Shown: piece by piece, positions 51,912-61,042 of the stretch
Layout: every line of letters begins with the position of its first letter
Position numbering within the stretch: position 1 is the stretch's first letter
Assembly: GCF_002797595.1 (NCBI RefSeq)
Contig: NZ_PGFE01000003.1
Coordinates: forward strand, 337,925 to 401,924
Direction of reading: 5' to 3'
Source: Sediminihabitans luteus
GTDB lineage: Bacteria > Actinomycetota > Actinomycetes > Actinomycetales > Cellulomonadaceae
DNA: 64,000 nucleotides
Translations under genes and position numbers: made by a program
The notes under the pieces: generated by a model
Databases searched by the model: none
Told to the model about the DNA's origin: nothing
Seen by the model: only the letters and a program-made list of their open reading frames with translations

Positions 51912-53150
51912 TCAGTCCCAGGCGCCCGCGCCGTCGCGCGCCGACGCGGCGAAGCTCCCGCGCAGCGGCAGGTCGGCGACGAGCAGCGCCTGCACCGCGT
52001 GGTAGACGTCGGGCTTGCCGCGCCACACGTCGGCCGCGGGCTGGTTGTCGGCGTCGAGCTCGTGGCGCCACGACCCGCGCTCGGCGTCGACGAGCACGGC
52101 GTCGATCCACGCCCACCAGGCGTCGACGAGCGCGGCGTAGCGCTCCTCGCCGGTCACGGTCGCGAGCACGGACGCGGCGGCGACGGCCTCGGCGGCGACC
52201 CAGTGGAAGCGCCGCGCGACCACGGGCGTCCCGGACCAGTCGGTCGTGTAGACGAACCCGCCGTGCTCGGCGTCCCAGCCGTCGGCGAGCGCGCGCTCGA
52301 ACAGCGCGACCGCCGCGTCGGTGCGGCGTCCAGGAGTGCCGGCCGCGACGTCGGTCTGCAGCAGCAGACGCGCCCACTCGAACCCGTGGCCGGGCGTCGC
52401 GCCGTAGGGGGTGAACTGGTCGTCGGGCTGGTCGGCGTGGTGCTCGAGGTCGGGCTCCCAGGTCGCGGTGAAGTGCTCGGGGATGCGCCAGTCGTTGCCC
52501 TCGGCCCACGCGACGACGCGGTCGCCGACGCCGGCGGCGCGGTCGAGCCAGCGCGCGTCGTCGGTCGCGTCGTACGCGGCGAGCATGGCCTCGACGCCGT
52601 GCATGTTGGCGTTGACCCCGCGGTAGTCGGACGCCGTGGTGAACCCTTCGTCCCAGGCGTCGAGCAGGAGCCCGGGGTCGGCCTCCCAGAACCGCTCGTC
52701 GAGCGTCGTGAGCGCCTCGGCGAGCAGCTCGCGCGCGCCCGGGATCCCGGCGACGCTGCCGGTCGAGGCCGCGAGCACGACGAATGCGTGCGCGTACGCG
52801 GCCTTGGTGCCGTCGTCCGTGCCCGACTCTCCCGCCCCGGGGACGCCGCGCGCGGCGTACCAGCCGCCGTGCGCGTCGTCGTGCAGGACGCCGGTCAGCC
52901 CGGCGAGCGCACGGGCCGCCCGGTCCGTGCTGCCGTCCACCCCGAGCAGCGCGCCGAGCGCGAAGGTGTGCGCCATGCGGCTCGTGATCCAGGTGTGCAC
53001 GGGCTGCGCGGGGTCGAGGCCGCCGTCGTCGTCGAGCCAACCCGCCCCGCCGTCCGGCAGGAGGGAGCCGGCGCCGAACTCGAGGAGTCCGCGGACCTGG
53101 GTGCTGCGCCAGGCCGGGCCGAGCCCGGCGGCGTCGTCGTGCGTCGTCAT
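51912..53150 (-). CDS. AGE-family sugar epimerase/isomerase
   Basis: The 412-residue protein is an (alpha/alpha)6 barrel of the N-acylglucosamine 2-epimerase superfamily. Landmarks are TWITSRMAHTFALGALLG, RGVNANMHGVEAMLAAYDAT, TPGHGFEWARLLLQ with the catalytic His, and RRFHWVAAEAVAAAS. The SRMxHxxALG and NMHxxEA motifs favour the mannose or sulfoquinovose isomerase branch over the renin-binding type, so mannose-fructose isomerisation is a fair guess. TACGGT ends 6 nt before ATG 53150. It is the last gene behind a hexose ABC operon. Confidence 0.8.
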   Translation of the reverse strand: MTTHDDAAGLGPAWRSTQVRGLLEFGAGSLLPDGGAGWLDDDGGLDPAQPVHTWITSRMAHTFALGALLGVDGSTDRAARALAGLTGVLHDDAHGGWYAARGVPGAGESGTDDGTKAAYAHAFVVLAASTGSVAGIPGARELLAEALTTLDERFWEADPGLLLDAWDEGFTTASDYRGVNANMHGVEAMLAAYDATDDARWLDRAAGVGDRVVAWAEGNDWRIPEHFTATWEPDLEHHADQPDDQFTPYGATPGHGFEWARLLLQTDVAAGTPGRRTDAAVALFERALADGWDAEHGGFVYTTDWSGTPVVARRFHWVAAEAVAAASVLATVTGEERYAALVDAWWAWIDAVLVDAERGSWRHELDADNQPAADVWRGKPDVYHAVQALLVADLPLRGSFAASARDGAGAWD

Positions 53151-53156
53151 CGCCCC

Positions 53157-53162
53157 ACCGTA
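53157..53162 (-). promoter_or_regulatory. -10 box TACGGT of the AGE-family gene
   Basis: TACGGT (53162-53157) ends 6 nt before the ATG at 53150, giving the gene its own leaderless start despite the permease gene only 34 nt upstream. Confidence 0.5.
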
Positions 53163-53184
53163 CGTCGGGCGGGGGGCGCGTCCG

Positions 53185-54369
53185 CTACTCGGGTCGGCGC
53201 CCGCGCACGACGGTGTCGATCGTGATGGCCAGCGCGAGCACCGCACCCGTGACGATGGACCGGGTCGCGGTGTCGAGGTCGAGCAGCGTGAGGCCGTTCG
53301 AGATCGACTGGATCACGAGCACGCCGAGCAGCGCCGACCAGGCGCGCCCGCGCCCGCCGAACAGGCTCGTGCCGCCGATCACGGCCGCGGCGATCGCGGT
53401 GAGGAAGATGTCGCCGCCGCCGGTCTCCTGGTTGGCGGCGGCGAGGCGCCCCGCGGCGAGCACGCCGCCGAGCGCCGCGAGCGCCGAGCAGGCGACGAAC
53501 GCCGAGACGACGGTGCGGCGCACGGGCAGCCCGGCGAGCACCGCGGCGCGGCGGTTGCCGCCGATCGCGTGGACGGCGCGGCCCCAGCGGGTGCGGCGCA
53601 GCAGCACGTCGGCGACGGCGACGAGCACGACGAACAGCACGACCGAGTAGCCGACGCCGCGTGCCCCGCCGAGCACCGCGACGACCGTGCAGAGCACCGC
53701 GGCGAGCGTGCCGACGTGCAGCGCGGTCGTGGCGGTCGACGCGTACGGGAGGTCGGCGGCGCGGCGGCGTCGGCGGTCCGACCAGCGCGTCGCGGCGAAC
53801 CCGACGACGACCACGACCACGACGCTCCACGCGAACCAGGTGGGCAGGAACCACGCCTGGCAGAACTTCACGAGCCACGAGTCGAACGGGATGTTGACCG
53901 ACCCGGCGGGCTCGAGGATCCGCACCTGCACCCCGGCGAGCACGAGCAGCGCCGCGAGGGTCAGCACGAAGCTCGGCAGCCCGAGCCGGGTCACGGCGAT
54001 CCCGAGCACGAGCCCGACCACGACGCCGACCGCGATCGCGACGAGCACCCCGACCCACAGGGGCCACCCGCCGTTGACGGCGCCCGCGGCGACCACGGCC
54101 GCCGCGACCCCGCTGACGGACCCGACCGAGAGGTCGATCTGCCCGACGAGCAGCACGATCACGACGCCGAGCGCGATGACGCCGGTCGAGACGCTCTGCA
54201 GGCTCAGGTTGACGAGGTTCTCGCTCGACCAGAACGTGGGGTTGGCGAGGCCGAACCCGATCCAGATGACCACGAGCGCCGCGGCGATGGGCAGGAGCGT
54301 GAGCTCGCCCTCGCGCATGCGCCGCAGGACGTCGCCGGGGGTGGGCAGCGGGGCCCGGTCGGCCTTCAT
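53185..54369 (-). CDS. Hexose/pentose ABC transporter permease (RbsC/FrcC type)
   Basis: The 394-residue protein has 9-10 hydrophobic segments and CUT2 permease markers: VIVLLVGQIDLSVGSVSGVA, LGLPSFVLTLAALLVLAG, and AIGGNRRAAVLAGLPVRR near the coupling loop, then AAAVIGGTSLFGGRG. It forms the homodimeric channel of a monosaccharide importer. ATG 54369 overlaps the ATPase stop by 4 nt (ATGA). Confidence 0.9.
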   Translation of the reverse strand: MKADRAPLPTPGDVLRRMREGELTLLPIAAALVVIWIGFGLANPTFWSSENLVNLSLQSVSTGVIALGVVIVLLVGQIDLSVGSVSGVAAAVVAAGAVNGGWPLWVGVLVAIAVGVVVGLVLGIAVTRLGLPSFVLTLAALLVLAGVQVRILEPAGSVNIPFDSWLVKFCQAWFLPTWFAWSVVVVVVVGFAATRWSDRRRRRAADLPYASTATTALHVGTLAAVLCTVVAVLGGARGVGYSVVLFVVLVAVADVLLRRTRWGRAVHAIGGNRRAAVLAGLPVRRTVVSAFVACSALAALGGVLAAGRLAAANQETGGGDIFLTAIAAAVIGGTSLFGGRGRAWSALLGVLVIQSISNGLTLLDLDTATRSIVTGAVLALAITIDTVVRGRRPE

Positions 54370-55118
54370 CGCCCGCCTCCGCGCCGCACGGGCCGGGCGC
54401 CCGTCATGGCCGCGAGGAGGTCCTCGGACGTCGCGGCGTCGGCCTCGAACTCGCCGTTGACGCGCCCCAGCCGCAGCACGACGATCCGGTCGGCCACGGC
54501 CTGGACGTCGGACGTCGCGTGGCTGACGAACACGACCGAGTGGCCTCGTTCCCGGAGTCGTTCGACGAGGTTGAGCAGCTCGGCGGTCTGCCGGATCCCG
54601 AGCGAGGCGGTGGGCTCGTCGAGCACGACGACGCGCGGGTCCCCGAGCAGCCCGCGCGCGATCGCGACGGTGCGGCGCTGGCCCCCGGTGAGCGCCGCGA
54701 CGGGCACGCGCACCGACGGGACGCTCGCGCCGAGCTGGTCGAGCAGCTCCCACGCGCGGCGCTCCATGGCGATCTCGTCGAGCAGCGCGCCGCGCACGGG
54801 CTCGTGCCCGAGGAACAGGTTCTCGACGACGTCGAGGTTGTCGCACAGCGCGAGCTCCTGGAAAACGGTCGCGATGCCGCGCGCGCGGGCTGCCCCGGGG
54901 TCCGCGAACCGCACGGGCTCGCCGTCGACGCGCATCTCGCCCGCGTCGGGCGGGTAGACCCCCGCGAGGACGCCCGCGAGCGTCGACTTGCCCGCCCCGT
55001 TGTCGCCGACGACGGCCACGACCTCGCGCGGGTGCACCGCGAGGTCGACGTCGATCAGGGCGCGCGCGGCGCCGAAGCTCTTGGAGACCCGGGAGAGCTC
55101 CAGGACGGGGGATGTCAT
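54366..55118 (-). CDS. Sugar ABC transporter ATPase, single-domain (FrcA type)
   Basis: The 250-residue protein has one ABC ATPase domain: [19 protein letters not shown], then LTGGQRRTVAIARGLL as signature (TGGQ rather than SGGQ) and VVVLDEPTASLGIRQ. Most CUT2 importers use a double-domain ATPase of about 500 residues; single-domain forms such as FrcA work as homodimers. It is coupled on both sides by 4-nt overlaps to the binding protein and permease genes. Confidence 0.9.
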   Translation of the reverse strand: MTSPVLELSRVSKSFGAARALIDVDLAVHPREVVAVVGDNGAGKSTLAGVLAGVYPPDAGEMRVDGEPVRFADPGAARARGIATVFQELALCDNLDVVENLFLGHEPVRGALLDEIAMERRAWELLDQLGASVPSVRVPVAALTGGQRRTVAIARGLLGDPRVVVLDEPTASLGIRQTAELLNLVERLRERGHSVVFVSHATSDVQAVADRIVVLRLGRVNGEFEADAATSEDLLAAMTGARPVRRGGGR

Positions 55119-56239
55119 GCGTCGTCCTCCTCGACGAGCCCGAGGTCGCGGCAGGCCGCGAGGTACGGGTCGGTGCAGATCTGCTCGGTGGTGTGCACGC
55201 GCCCGTCCACGATCACGCGTTCGACGTCGTCGCGCTCGACGGACGTGGGTGCGAGCACGAAGCTCTTGATGCCGCCGATCACGCCGGGCGCGACCGGGTC
55301 CTCGCCGCGCACGACCCGCACGGCGAGCTCGGCCGCGGTGCGGGCCTGCTGCTCGAACGCCTTGTGCACGGTCATGAGCTGGTCGCCTGCGACGACGCGC
55401 TGCACGGCGGCGAGCTCGGCGTCCTGCCCGGTCACGGGCGGGACGGGCACGCGGCCGGCGGCGCGCAGCGCGGCGATGGCCCCGCCTGCGGTGCCGTCGT
55501 TCGCGGCGACGACCGCGTCGACGCGGCTGCCGAACTGCGTGACCTGGCCGGCGACCCACTCCTGGGCCTTGTCGGGGCTCCAGTCGGGGGTCGCGTACTC
55601 GCCGAGGATCTCGACGAGCCTTCCGTGCACCTTGGCGCCGTCGAGCGCGCGGTGCGCCCCGGCGGCGAGCCGGGCCGAGTTCGGGTCGGTCGACGAGCCG
55701 CCGACGAGCAGCACGCCGGGACCGTGGCCGTCCTCGCGCGCGGGCTCGGCCTCGAGCTCCGCGAGCACGGCCTCGCCCTGCAGGTAGCCGACGAGCTCGG
55801 AGTCGAAGGACACGTAGTAGTCGACCGCGGGGTCGTCGATGTACCGGTCGTACGCGACCACGGGGATGCCGTGCCGCTCGGCCGCGTCGACGATGCTCGT
55901 CGCGGCGACGGTGTCGACCGCGTCGAGCACGAGCAGGTCGACGCCGCGCGCGATCATCGACTCGGCCTGCTCCTGCTGGACCGCGGCGTCCTGGTCGGCG
56001 TTGGCCGCGAGCACCGTGCACGCCTCGCACCGCTGCCCGACGACGGACTCGAACGCGGGCCTGTCGGTGGCCTCGTACCGGGCGGTCTTGGACTCGGGCA
56101 GCAGCAGGCCGATGGTCCCCGCGCCGGGCTCGTCGGGCGCGGGCGTGACGCCCGAGGCGTCGGGGCCGCTGCAGCCCGCGAGGACGAGCACGCCCGCGAG
56201 GACGCCCCCGAGCGCGGACGCCCGGCGCGCCGCCCTCAC
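55115..56239 (-). CDS. Sugar-binding lipoprotein (RbsB/XylF type)
   Basis: The 374-residue protein has a lipoprotein signal with lipobox VLVLAGC (Cys at about residue 20) and a type I periplasmic-binding fold: TIGLLLPESKTARYEATDRP, VDLLVLDAVDTVAATSIVDAA, VVAYDRYIDD, and VDAVVAANDGTAGGAIAAL. The YDRY and AANDG segments match the xylose/glucose-binding XylF/ChvE group more than ribose-binding proteins. GTG 56239 overlaps the ROK stop by 4 nt (GTGA), placing the repressor at the head of its own transport operon. Confidence 0.88.
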   Translation of the reverse strand: MRAARRASALGGVLAGVLVLAGCSGPDASGVTPAPDEPGAGTIGLLLPESKTARYEATDRPAFESVVGQRCEACTVLAANADQDAAVQQEQAESMIARGVDLLVLDAVDTVAATSIVDAAERHGIPVVAYDRYIDDPAVDYYVSFDSELVGYLQGEAVLAELEAEPAREDGHGPGVLLVGGSSTDPNSARLAAGAHRALDGAKVHGRLVEILGEYATPDWSPDKAQEWVAGQVTQFGSRVDAVVAANDGTAGGAIAALRAAGRVPVPPVTGQDAELAAVQRVVAGDQLMTVHKAFEQQARTAAELAVRVVRGEDPVAPGVIGGIKSFVLAPTSVERDDVERVIVDGRVHTTEQICTDPYLAACRDLGLVEEDDA

Positions 56240-57420
56240 GATCCCACCCCGAGCGCGCCCGCGCTGCGCGCGGCGTCGAGCGCGGCGGCGAGCGCCCCGC
56301 GCACCTCGGCGCTCGCCCCGAACTGCGAGGCGACGACCTGCGGCGGCCCGCTCACGCTCGGCACGGTGCGCTGCTCGAGCGCGGTGCGCAGGGGCCCGAG
56401 CAGCAGCTCGCCCGCCTCGGCGAGCTGCCCGCCGATCACGACGATCTCGGGGTCGACGATGTTGCACAGGTTCGCGGCGGCGACGCCGAGGTGCTGGCCC
56501 GCGTCGAACAGCACGCGCCGGCTGCCGGCGTCGCCGTCGCGGGCGCGCATGATGACGTCGCGCAGGGTGAGGTGCCCGTGGCTCGCGGCGAGCATGTGCA
56601 GCAGCACGGGGGCGCCGACGAACGTCTCGAGGCAGCCGCGGTTGCCGCACCGGCAGACCGGGCCGTTCTCGTCGATGGTCACGTGGCCGATCTCGCCCGC
56701 GGCGCCGCCGCGCCCGTGCAGCAGCGAGCCGCCGAGCACGATCCCGCCGCCGACCCCGTGCGAGACCCGGACGTACGCGACGGGGTCGTGCCCGGCTCCT
56801 GCACCGTGGCGGGCCTCGGCGAGCGCGCCGAGGTTGGCGTCGTTGTCGACGCGCACGGGCACGGCGAGCAGGTCGGTGAGGGTCGCGGCGACGTCGGCGC
56901 CGTCCCAGCCGCGCAGGAGCCCGGCGGTCGAGACCTCCCCGGTGCGCACGTCGACGGGCGCGGGCACGCCGATCCCGACGCCGAGCAGCTCGCCCGGGCT
57001 GCCGTCGACGGCCGCGATCATCTCCTCGACGAGCATGGCCGCGCGTTCGAGCCCGGCGTCGGCGCGGTGGTCGGGCGCGAGCGGCATGCGCTGCTCCCCG
57101 ACGACCTGCAGGGACGCGTCGGCGAGCGCGACGCGCATCGAGCGCGTGCCGATGTGCACGCCCGCCACGAGCCCGAGGTTGCGCGCGAGGGTCACGAGCT
57201 GGGCGCGTCGTCCGCTGCGGGTCGAGGGGGCGGTCGAGAGCACGCCGGCCTCGACGAGCTCCTTGACGATGTTGGACACGCTGGCCGGGGACAGGCCCGT
57301 GATGCCGGCCAGCTCGACCTGCGTGAGGGAGCCACGCTGCTGGACGGCGCCCACGAGGCGGGCCCGGTTGGCCTCACGAAGTGAAGTCTGCGAGCCCGGC
57401 GTCACCCGGTCTGTGCGCAC
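56236..57420 (-). CDS. ROK-family transcriptional repressor with zinc motif
   Basis: The 394-residue protein has an N-terminal winged helix (REANRARLVGAVQQRGSLTQ, VELAGITGLSPASVSNIVKE) and a ROK domain with DNDANLGALAEARHG, GGAAGEIGHVTID and the zinc-binding CRCGNRGCLE. It probably senses a hexose and represses both its own operon (binding protein, ATPase, permease, AGE enzyme) and the divergent sugar ABC operon. GTG 57420 is favoured since TATCCT ends 7 nt before it; a longer frame to 57540 runs across that promoter. Confidence 0.88.
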   Translation of the reverse strand: MRTDRVTPGSQTSLREANRARLVGAVQQRGSLTQVELAGITGLSPASVSNIVKELVEAGVLSTAPSTRSGRRAQLVTLARNLGLVAGVHIGTRSMRVALADASLQVVGEQRMPLAPDHRADAGLERAAMLVEEMIAAVDGSPGELLGVGIGVPAPVDVRTGEVSTAGLLRGWDGADVAATLTDLLAVPVRVDNDANLGALAEARHGAGAGHDPVAYVRVSHGVGGGIVLGGSLLHGRGGAAGEIGHVTIDENGPVCRCGNRGCLETFVGAPVLLHMLAASHGHLTLRDVIMRARDGDAGSRRVLFDAGQHLGVAAANLCNIVDPEIVVIGGQLAEAGELLLGPLRTALEQRTVPSVSGPPQVVASQFGASAEVRGALAAALDAARSAGALGVGS

Positions 57421-57427
57421 AGCGGTC

Positions 57428-57433
57428 AGGATA
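57428..57433 (-). promoter_or_regulatory. -10 box TATCCT of the ROK-sugar ABC operon (leaderless)
   Basis: TATCCT (57433-57428) ends 7 nt before GTG 57420, with no ribosome-binding site. Confidence 0.55.
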
Positions 57434-57556
57434 CACAGCCCGATTCCGCGCCTGCCTGCGCGTTCGTGCCGGACGACGCCCGCGCCGTCCGCCCGGGTCA
57501 GCCCGGTCGGACCACGGGTTGCCTCCACGATGTAACGCAACAGTCACGATTGCTGA

Positions 57557-57602
57557 GTTCTTGTCTTCATTTCTTGACACCAAGAACGAGACCCCCTTAA
57601 CT
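57557..57602 (+). promoter_or_regulatory. Promoter and operator of the second sugar ABC operon
   Basis: TTGACA (57574-57579) and TTAACT (57597-57602) are spaced exactly 17 nt apart, the best sigma-70-type promoter in the window. GTTCTTG (57557-57563) and CAAGAAC (57581-57587) form an inverted repeat spanning the -35 hexamer. The divergent ROK protein is the natural candidate to bind it. The 115-nt leader that follows holds no recognised element. Confidence 0.6.
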
Positions 57603-57717
57603 GAACACGGGTGAACAGGGACGCACAGGAGCGTCCGGCCACCCGTGCTGGCGACGAGGGCAGGCGACGCAGCACGGCGGCTCCCTCCACACGGCAACGA
57701 AGGCGTAGGGAATACCG

Positions 57718-59013
57718 ATGCGCGTCAACTCACGACTCACTGCGACGCTCGCTGGCGTCGCCATCCTCGGACTCGGACTGTCCGCCTGCGGCGGCGACTC
57801 CGACGACACCGGCTCGGCCGACGGCTCGGGCGGCGGCGACGCCAGCGAGGTCGAGGTCTTCACCTGGTGGGCCGCAGGCTCCGAGAAGGCCGGCCTCGAC
57901 GCTCTCGTGAGCGTCTTCAACGAGCAGCACCCCGACACCGAGTTCGTCAACGGCGCCGTCGCCGGCGGCGCAGGCTCGGCCGCGAAGGACCTCCTTCAGT
58001 CGCGACTGCAGACCAACGACCCGCCGGACACGTTCCAGGCGCACGCCGGTGCCGAGCTCCAGGACTACATCGACGCCGGCCAGGTCGAGGACGTGAGCGA
58101 CCTGTACGACGAGTTCGGTCTCACCGACGCGTTCCCGCAGGACCTCATCGACCGCCTCACGGTCGACGGCAAGATCTACTCGATCCCGTCGAACATCCAC
58201 CGCGCGAACGTCGTCTGGGCCAACCCGACCGTGCTCGAGGACGCCGGCCTCGACCCCGCCGCGACGTACGACTCGATGGACGACTGGTTCACCGCGCTCG
58301 ACGCCGTCAAGGACTCGGGCAAGACCGCGCTCTCGGTCGCCACGACCTGGACCCAGGTCAACCTGCTCGAGACCGTGCTGCTCTCCGACCTCGGCGCCGA
58401 GGGCTACTCGGGCCTGTGGGACGGGTCGACCGACTGGACCGGCGACGACGTCACCGGTGCGCTCGAGGACTTCGAGAAGCTCATGAGCTACACCAACACC
58501 GACCGTGACGGCCTCGACTGGCCCGACGCGACCCAGCAGATCATCGACGGCCAGGCCGGCTTCAACGTCATGGGCGACTGGGCCGAGGCGGCGTTCGAGG
58601 AGGCCGGCAAGACGGCCCCTGCGGACTACGTGTACTTCCCGGTCCCCGGCACCGACGGCACGTTCGACTTCCTCGCCGACTCGTTCACGCTCCCCGTGGG
58701 CGCACCGCACCCCGGCGGCGCCAAGGCGTGGCTCGAGACCGTCGGCTCGCCCGAGGGCCAGGCGGCGTTCAACAAGGCCAAGGGGTCGATCCCGGCCAAC
58801 ACGAACGCCGACACGTCCGACTTCAGCGACTACCAGCAGACGGCCATCGAGTCGTTCGGCAGCGACACGATCGTCTCCTCCCTCGCGCACGGTGCCGCCG
58901 TGCCCGTCGCGACGCTGAACGCCGTCTCGGACGCGACCAGCAAGTTCACCACCGGCGCGTCGGACCTCGCGACGTACCAGTCCGAGCTCGCCTCGGCAGT
59001 CAGCGGCAGCTGA
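57718..59013 (+). CDS. Sugar ABC transporter substrate-binding lipoprotein (CUT1)
   Basis: The 431-residue protein has a lipoprotein signal with lipobox LGLSAC (Cys at about residue 24) and a Ser/Gly/Asp linker. The binding domain opens VEVFTWWAAGSEKAGLDALV and continues with PSNIHRANVVWAN, QAGFNVMGDWAEAAFEEAG and LADSFTLPVGAPHPGGAKAW, which resemble glucose/mannose-type binding proteins of the GtsA group. It is followed by a strong hairpin and then two permease genes, so it should be made in excess over the channel. Confidence 0.9.
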   Translation: MRVNSRLTATLAGVAILGLGLSACGGDSDDTGSADGSGGGDASEVEVFTWWAAGSEKAGLDALVSVFNEQHPDTEFVNGAVAGGAGSAAKDLLQSRLQTNDPPDTFQAHAGAELQDYIDAGQVEDVSDLYDEFGLTDAFPQDLIDRLTVDGKIYSIPSNIHRANVVWANPTVLEDAGLDPAATYDSMDDWFTALDAVKDSGKTALSVATTWTQVNLLETVLLSDLGAEGYSGLWDGSTDWTGDDVTGALEDFEKLMSYTNTDRDGLDWPDATQQIIDGQAGFNVMGDWAEAAFEEAGKTAPADYVYFPVPGTDGTFDFLADSFTLPVGAPHPGGAKAWLETVGSPEGQAAFNKAKGSIPANTNADTSDFSDYQQTAIESFGSDTIVSSLAHGAAVPVATLNAVSDATSKFTTGASDLATYQSELASAVSGS

Positions 59014-59019
59014 CCTGAG

Positions 59020-59056
59020 ACGACGGGGGCCGGGCCTCTGGCCCGGCCCCCGTCGT
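59020..59056 (+). terminator. Strong intra-operon terminator or attenuator hairpin
   Basis: A perfect 17-bp stem (59020-59036 with 59040-59056) closed by a TCT loop starts 7 nt after the binding-protein stop. It should end most transcripts or protect the 3' end of the first cistron while letting some read-through to the permeases. Confidence 0.8.
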
Positions 59057-59172
59057 CCCGTCCGGACGACACACCTCCGTCCAGACGGCGACCACCCGTC
59101 GTCCGACCGCTCGTCGCCCGACGGCCGCAGCCACAGACCAGAAACACCCGGTCCCCGGGAGGAATGACACCG

Positions 59173-60072
59173 ATGAAGAATCGCTTCCGTAGGTTCGGTC
59201 CGCCGATCCTGCTCCTCGCCCCGTCGCTGGTCCTCATGGCGGTGTTCGTCTACGGCCTGATCGGCGCGAACTTCCGCACCTCGATCACCGACAACCACAC
59301 CGCGGGACAGGCGACCGGGCGCCAGCCCGTCTCGACCGTCTGGTTCCAGAACTACGTGGACCTGCTCAAGAGCGAGTCGTTCCAGCACTCGCTGGTCAAC
59401 CTGGTGCTCTACACGGCGGTGTTCCTCGTCGGGACGCTCGTCATCGGGTTCGTCTGGGCCTGGCTGCTCGACAAGCCCGTCAAGGGCGAGGGCTTCTTCC
59501 GGTCGGTCTACCTGTTCCCCATGGCGGTCTCGTTCGTCGCCTCCGGCGTCGTGTGGCGCTGGCTGCTCAACTCCAACCAGGACGAGAGCGCGAGCGGCCT
59601 CAACCGCCTCTTCCAGATGGTCGGTCTCGACTTCCTGCAGAACAACTGGTGGAACAACGTCACCTTCGGCATCACGGCGATCGCGATCCCCGCGATCTGG
59701 CAGCTCTCCGGGTACGTCATGGCGCTCTTCCTCGCCGGGTTCCGCGGCATCCCCGAGGAGCTGCGCGAGGCGGGCCGCATGGACGGCGCGAGCGAGTGGA
59801 AGGTCTACCGCTACGTGATCTTCCCCGAGCTCACGCCCATCGCGCTGTCCGCGCTCATCATCATCGGGCACATGTCGCTCAAGTCCTTCGACCTGATCAT
59901 GTCGATCTCGAAGCCCGCGAACTACCAGACCAAGGTCCCGGCCGTCGACATGTACGTCTCGAAGTCGAGCTTCGACTACGCCAACGCCGCAGCGATCGGA
60001 TCGATCCTGCTGATCATCGTCGCGATCGCCGTCGTGCCGTACCTCATCAAGACGAACCGTCAGGAGAAGTGA
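59173..60072 (+). CDS. Sugar ABC transporter permease (MalF type)
   Basis: The 299-residue protein has six membrane segments, and its EAA loop is ELREAGRMDGASEWKVYRYV. It is the first of two permeases for the preceding binding protein. ATG 59173 is chosen because GGGAGGA lies 9 nt before it; the ATG at 59164 would be only 1-2 nt from that ribosome-binding site. Confidence 0.92.
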   Translation: MKNRFRRFGPPILLLAPSLVLMAVFVYGLIGANFRTSITDNHTAGQATGRQPVSTVWFQNYVDLLKSESFQHSLVNLVLYTAVFLVGTLVIGFVWAWLLDKPVKGEGFFRSVYLFPMAVSFVASGVVWRWLLNSNQDESASGLNRLFQMVGLDFLQNNWWNNVTFGITAIAIPAIWQLSGYVMALFLAGFRGIPEELREAGRMDGASEWKVYRYVIFPELTPIALSALIIIGHMSLKSFDLIMSISKPANYQTKVPAVDMYVSKSSFDYANAAAIGSILLIIVAIAVVPYLIKTNRQEK

Positions 60073-60971
60073 TGACGACCGTCAGCACCCCGGTGCCCGC
60101 CCCCGACGTCGCCGGCCGCCCCGTCGACCTCCGTCCGGACCGCCGCCGCGAGAAGTTCACCGTCAAGCGCACCCTGCGCTACGCCGCGCTGCTGCTCGGC
60201 GTGCTCCTCGTCCTGATCCCGGTGTACGTGCTCTTCGTGACGAGCTTCAAGGGTGCGGGCGACGCGTCGCCGACGCGCGCGTGGAACCTCCCCACTGCCT
60301 GGACCACGCAGAACTGGTCGGACGCGTGGACCGCACTGTCCCCCGCGCTGTGGCGCACGTTCGAGATGGTCATCCCCGCCTCGATCATCGCGGCGTTCCT
60401 CGGATCCCTCAACGGCTTCGTGCTCTCGCGCTGGAGCTTCCGCGGCGCGAACCTCGTCTTCACGCTGATCCTTTTCGGGATGTTCATCCCGTACCAGGCC
60501 GTGATGATCCCGCTGCTGCAGATCTTCCTCGACGCCGGGATCCCGAGCGGCGTCCCGTCGCTGATCCTGCTGCACGTCATCTACGGCATCCCCATCACGA
60601 CGCTGATCTTCCGCAACTACTACCAGACGATCCCGCACGAGCTCATCGAGGCAGCCCGCGTCGACGGCGCCGGCATGCTCCGCACCTACTGGTCGATCAT
60701 CCTGCCGATCTCGATCCCGAGCTTCGTGGTCGTCCTCATCTGGCAGTTCACCTCGGCGTGGAACGACTTCCTGTTCGCGGTGTTCTTCTCCTCGAGCCAG
60801 AACGGCCCCGTGACCCTCGCGCTCAACAACCTCGCGAACGGCGCCATGCTCCAGAACTACGGCGTCTCCATGGCCGGGGCCCTGTTCGCCTCGCTGCCGA
60901 CGCTGATCGTGTACATCATCCTCGGCAAGTACTTCGTGGGCGGGCTCATGTCGGGCTCGGTCAAGGGCTGA
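60072..60971 (+). CDS. Sugar ABC transporter permease (MalG type)
   Basis: The 299-residue protein has a polar cytoplasmic start, six membrane segments and the EAA loop ELIEAARVDGAGMLRTYWSI, followed by WQFTSAWNDFLFAVFF, typical of MalG-like partners. Its ATG shares one base with the previous stop (TGATG). No ATPase gene is linked, so the channel would have to use a shared ATPase, as assumed for the GH3 operon. Confidence 0.92.
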   Translation: MTTVSTPVPAPDVAGRPVDLRPDRRREKFTVKRTLRYAALLLGVLLVLIPVYVLFVTSFKGAGDASPTRAWNLPTAWTTQNWSDAWTALSPALWRTFEMVIPASIIAAFLGSLNGFVLSRWSFRGANLVFTLILFGMFIPYQAVMIPLLQIFLDAGIPSGVPSLILLHVIYGIPITTLIFRNYYQTIPHELIEAARVDGAGMLRTYWSIILPISIPSFVVVLIWQFTSAWNDFLFAVFFSSSQNGPVTLALNNLANGAMLQNYGVSMAGALFASLPTLIVYIILGKYFVGGLMSGSVKG

Positions 60972-60990
60972 CCCACCCCGCGGACGACGG

Positions 60991-61019
60991 ACGGCCGGCA
61001 CCCCTCGGGTGCCGGCCGT
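60991..61019 (+). terminator. Terminator hairpin at the end of the sugar ABC operon
   Basis: A perfect 13-bp stem (60991-61003 with 61007-61019) with a CTC loop, followed by TCTCGTCC. Confidence 0.75.
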
Positions 61020-61042
61020 TCTCGTCCCCGGGGCCGGACGTG

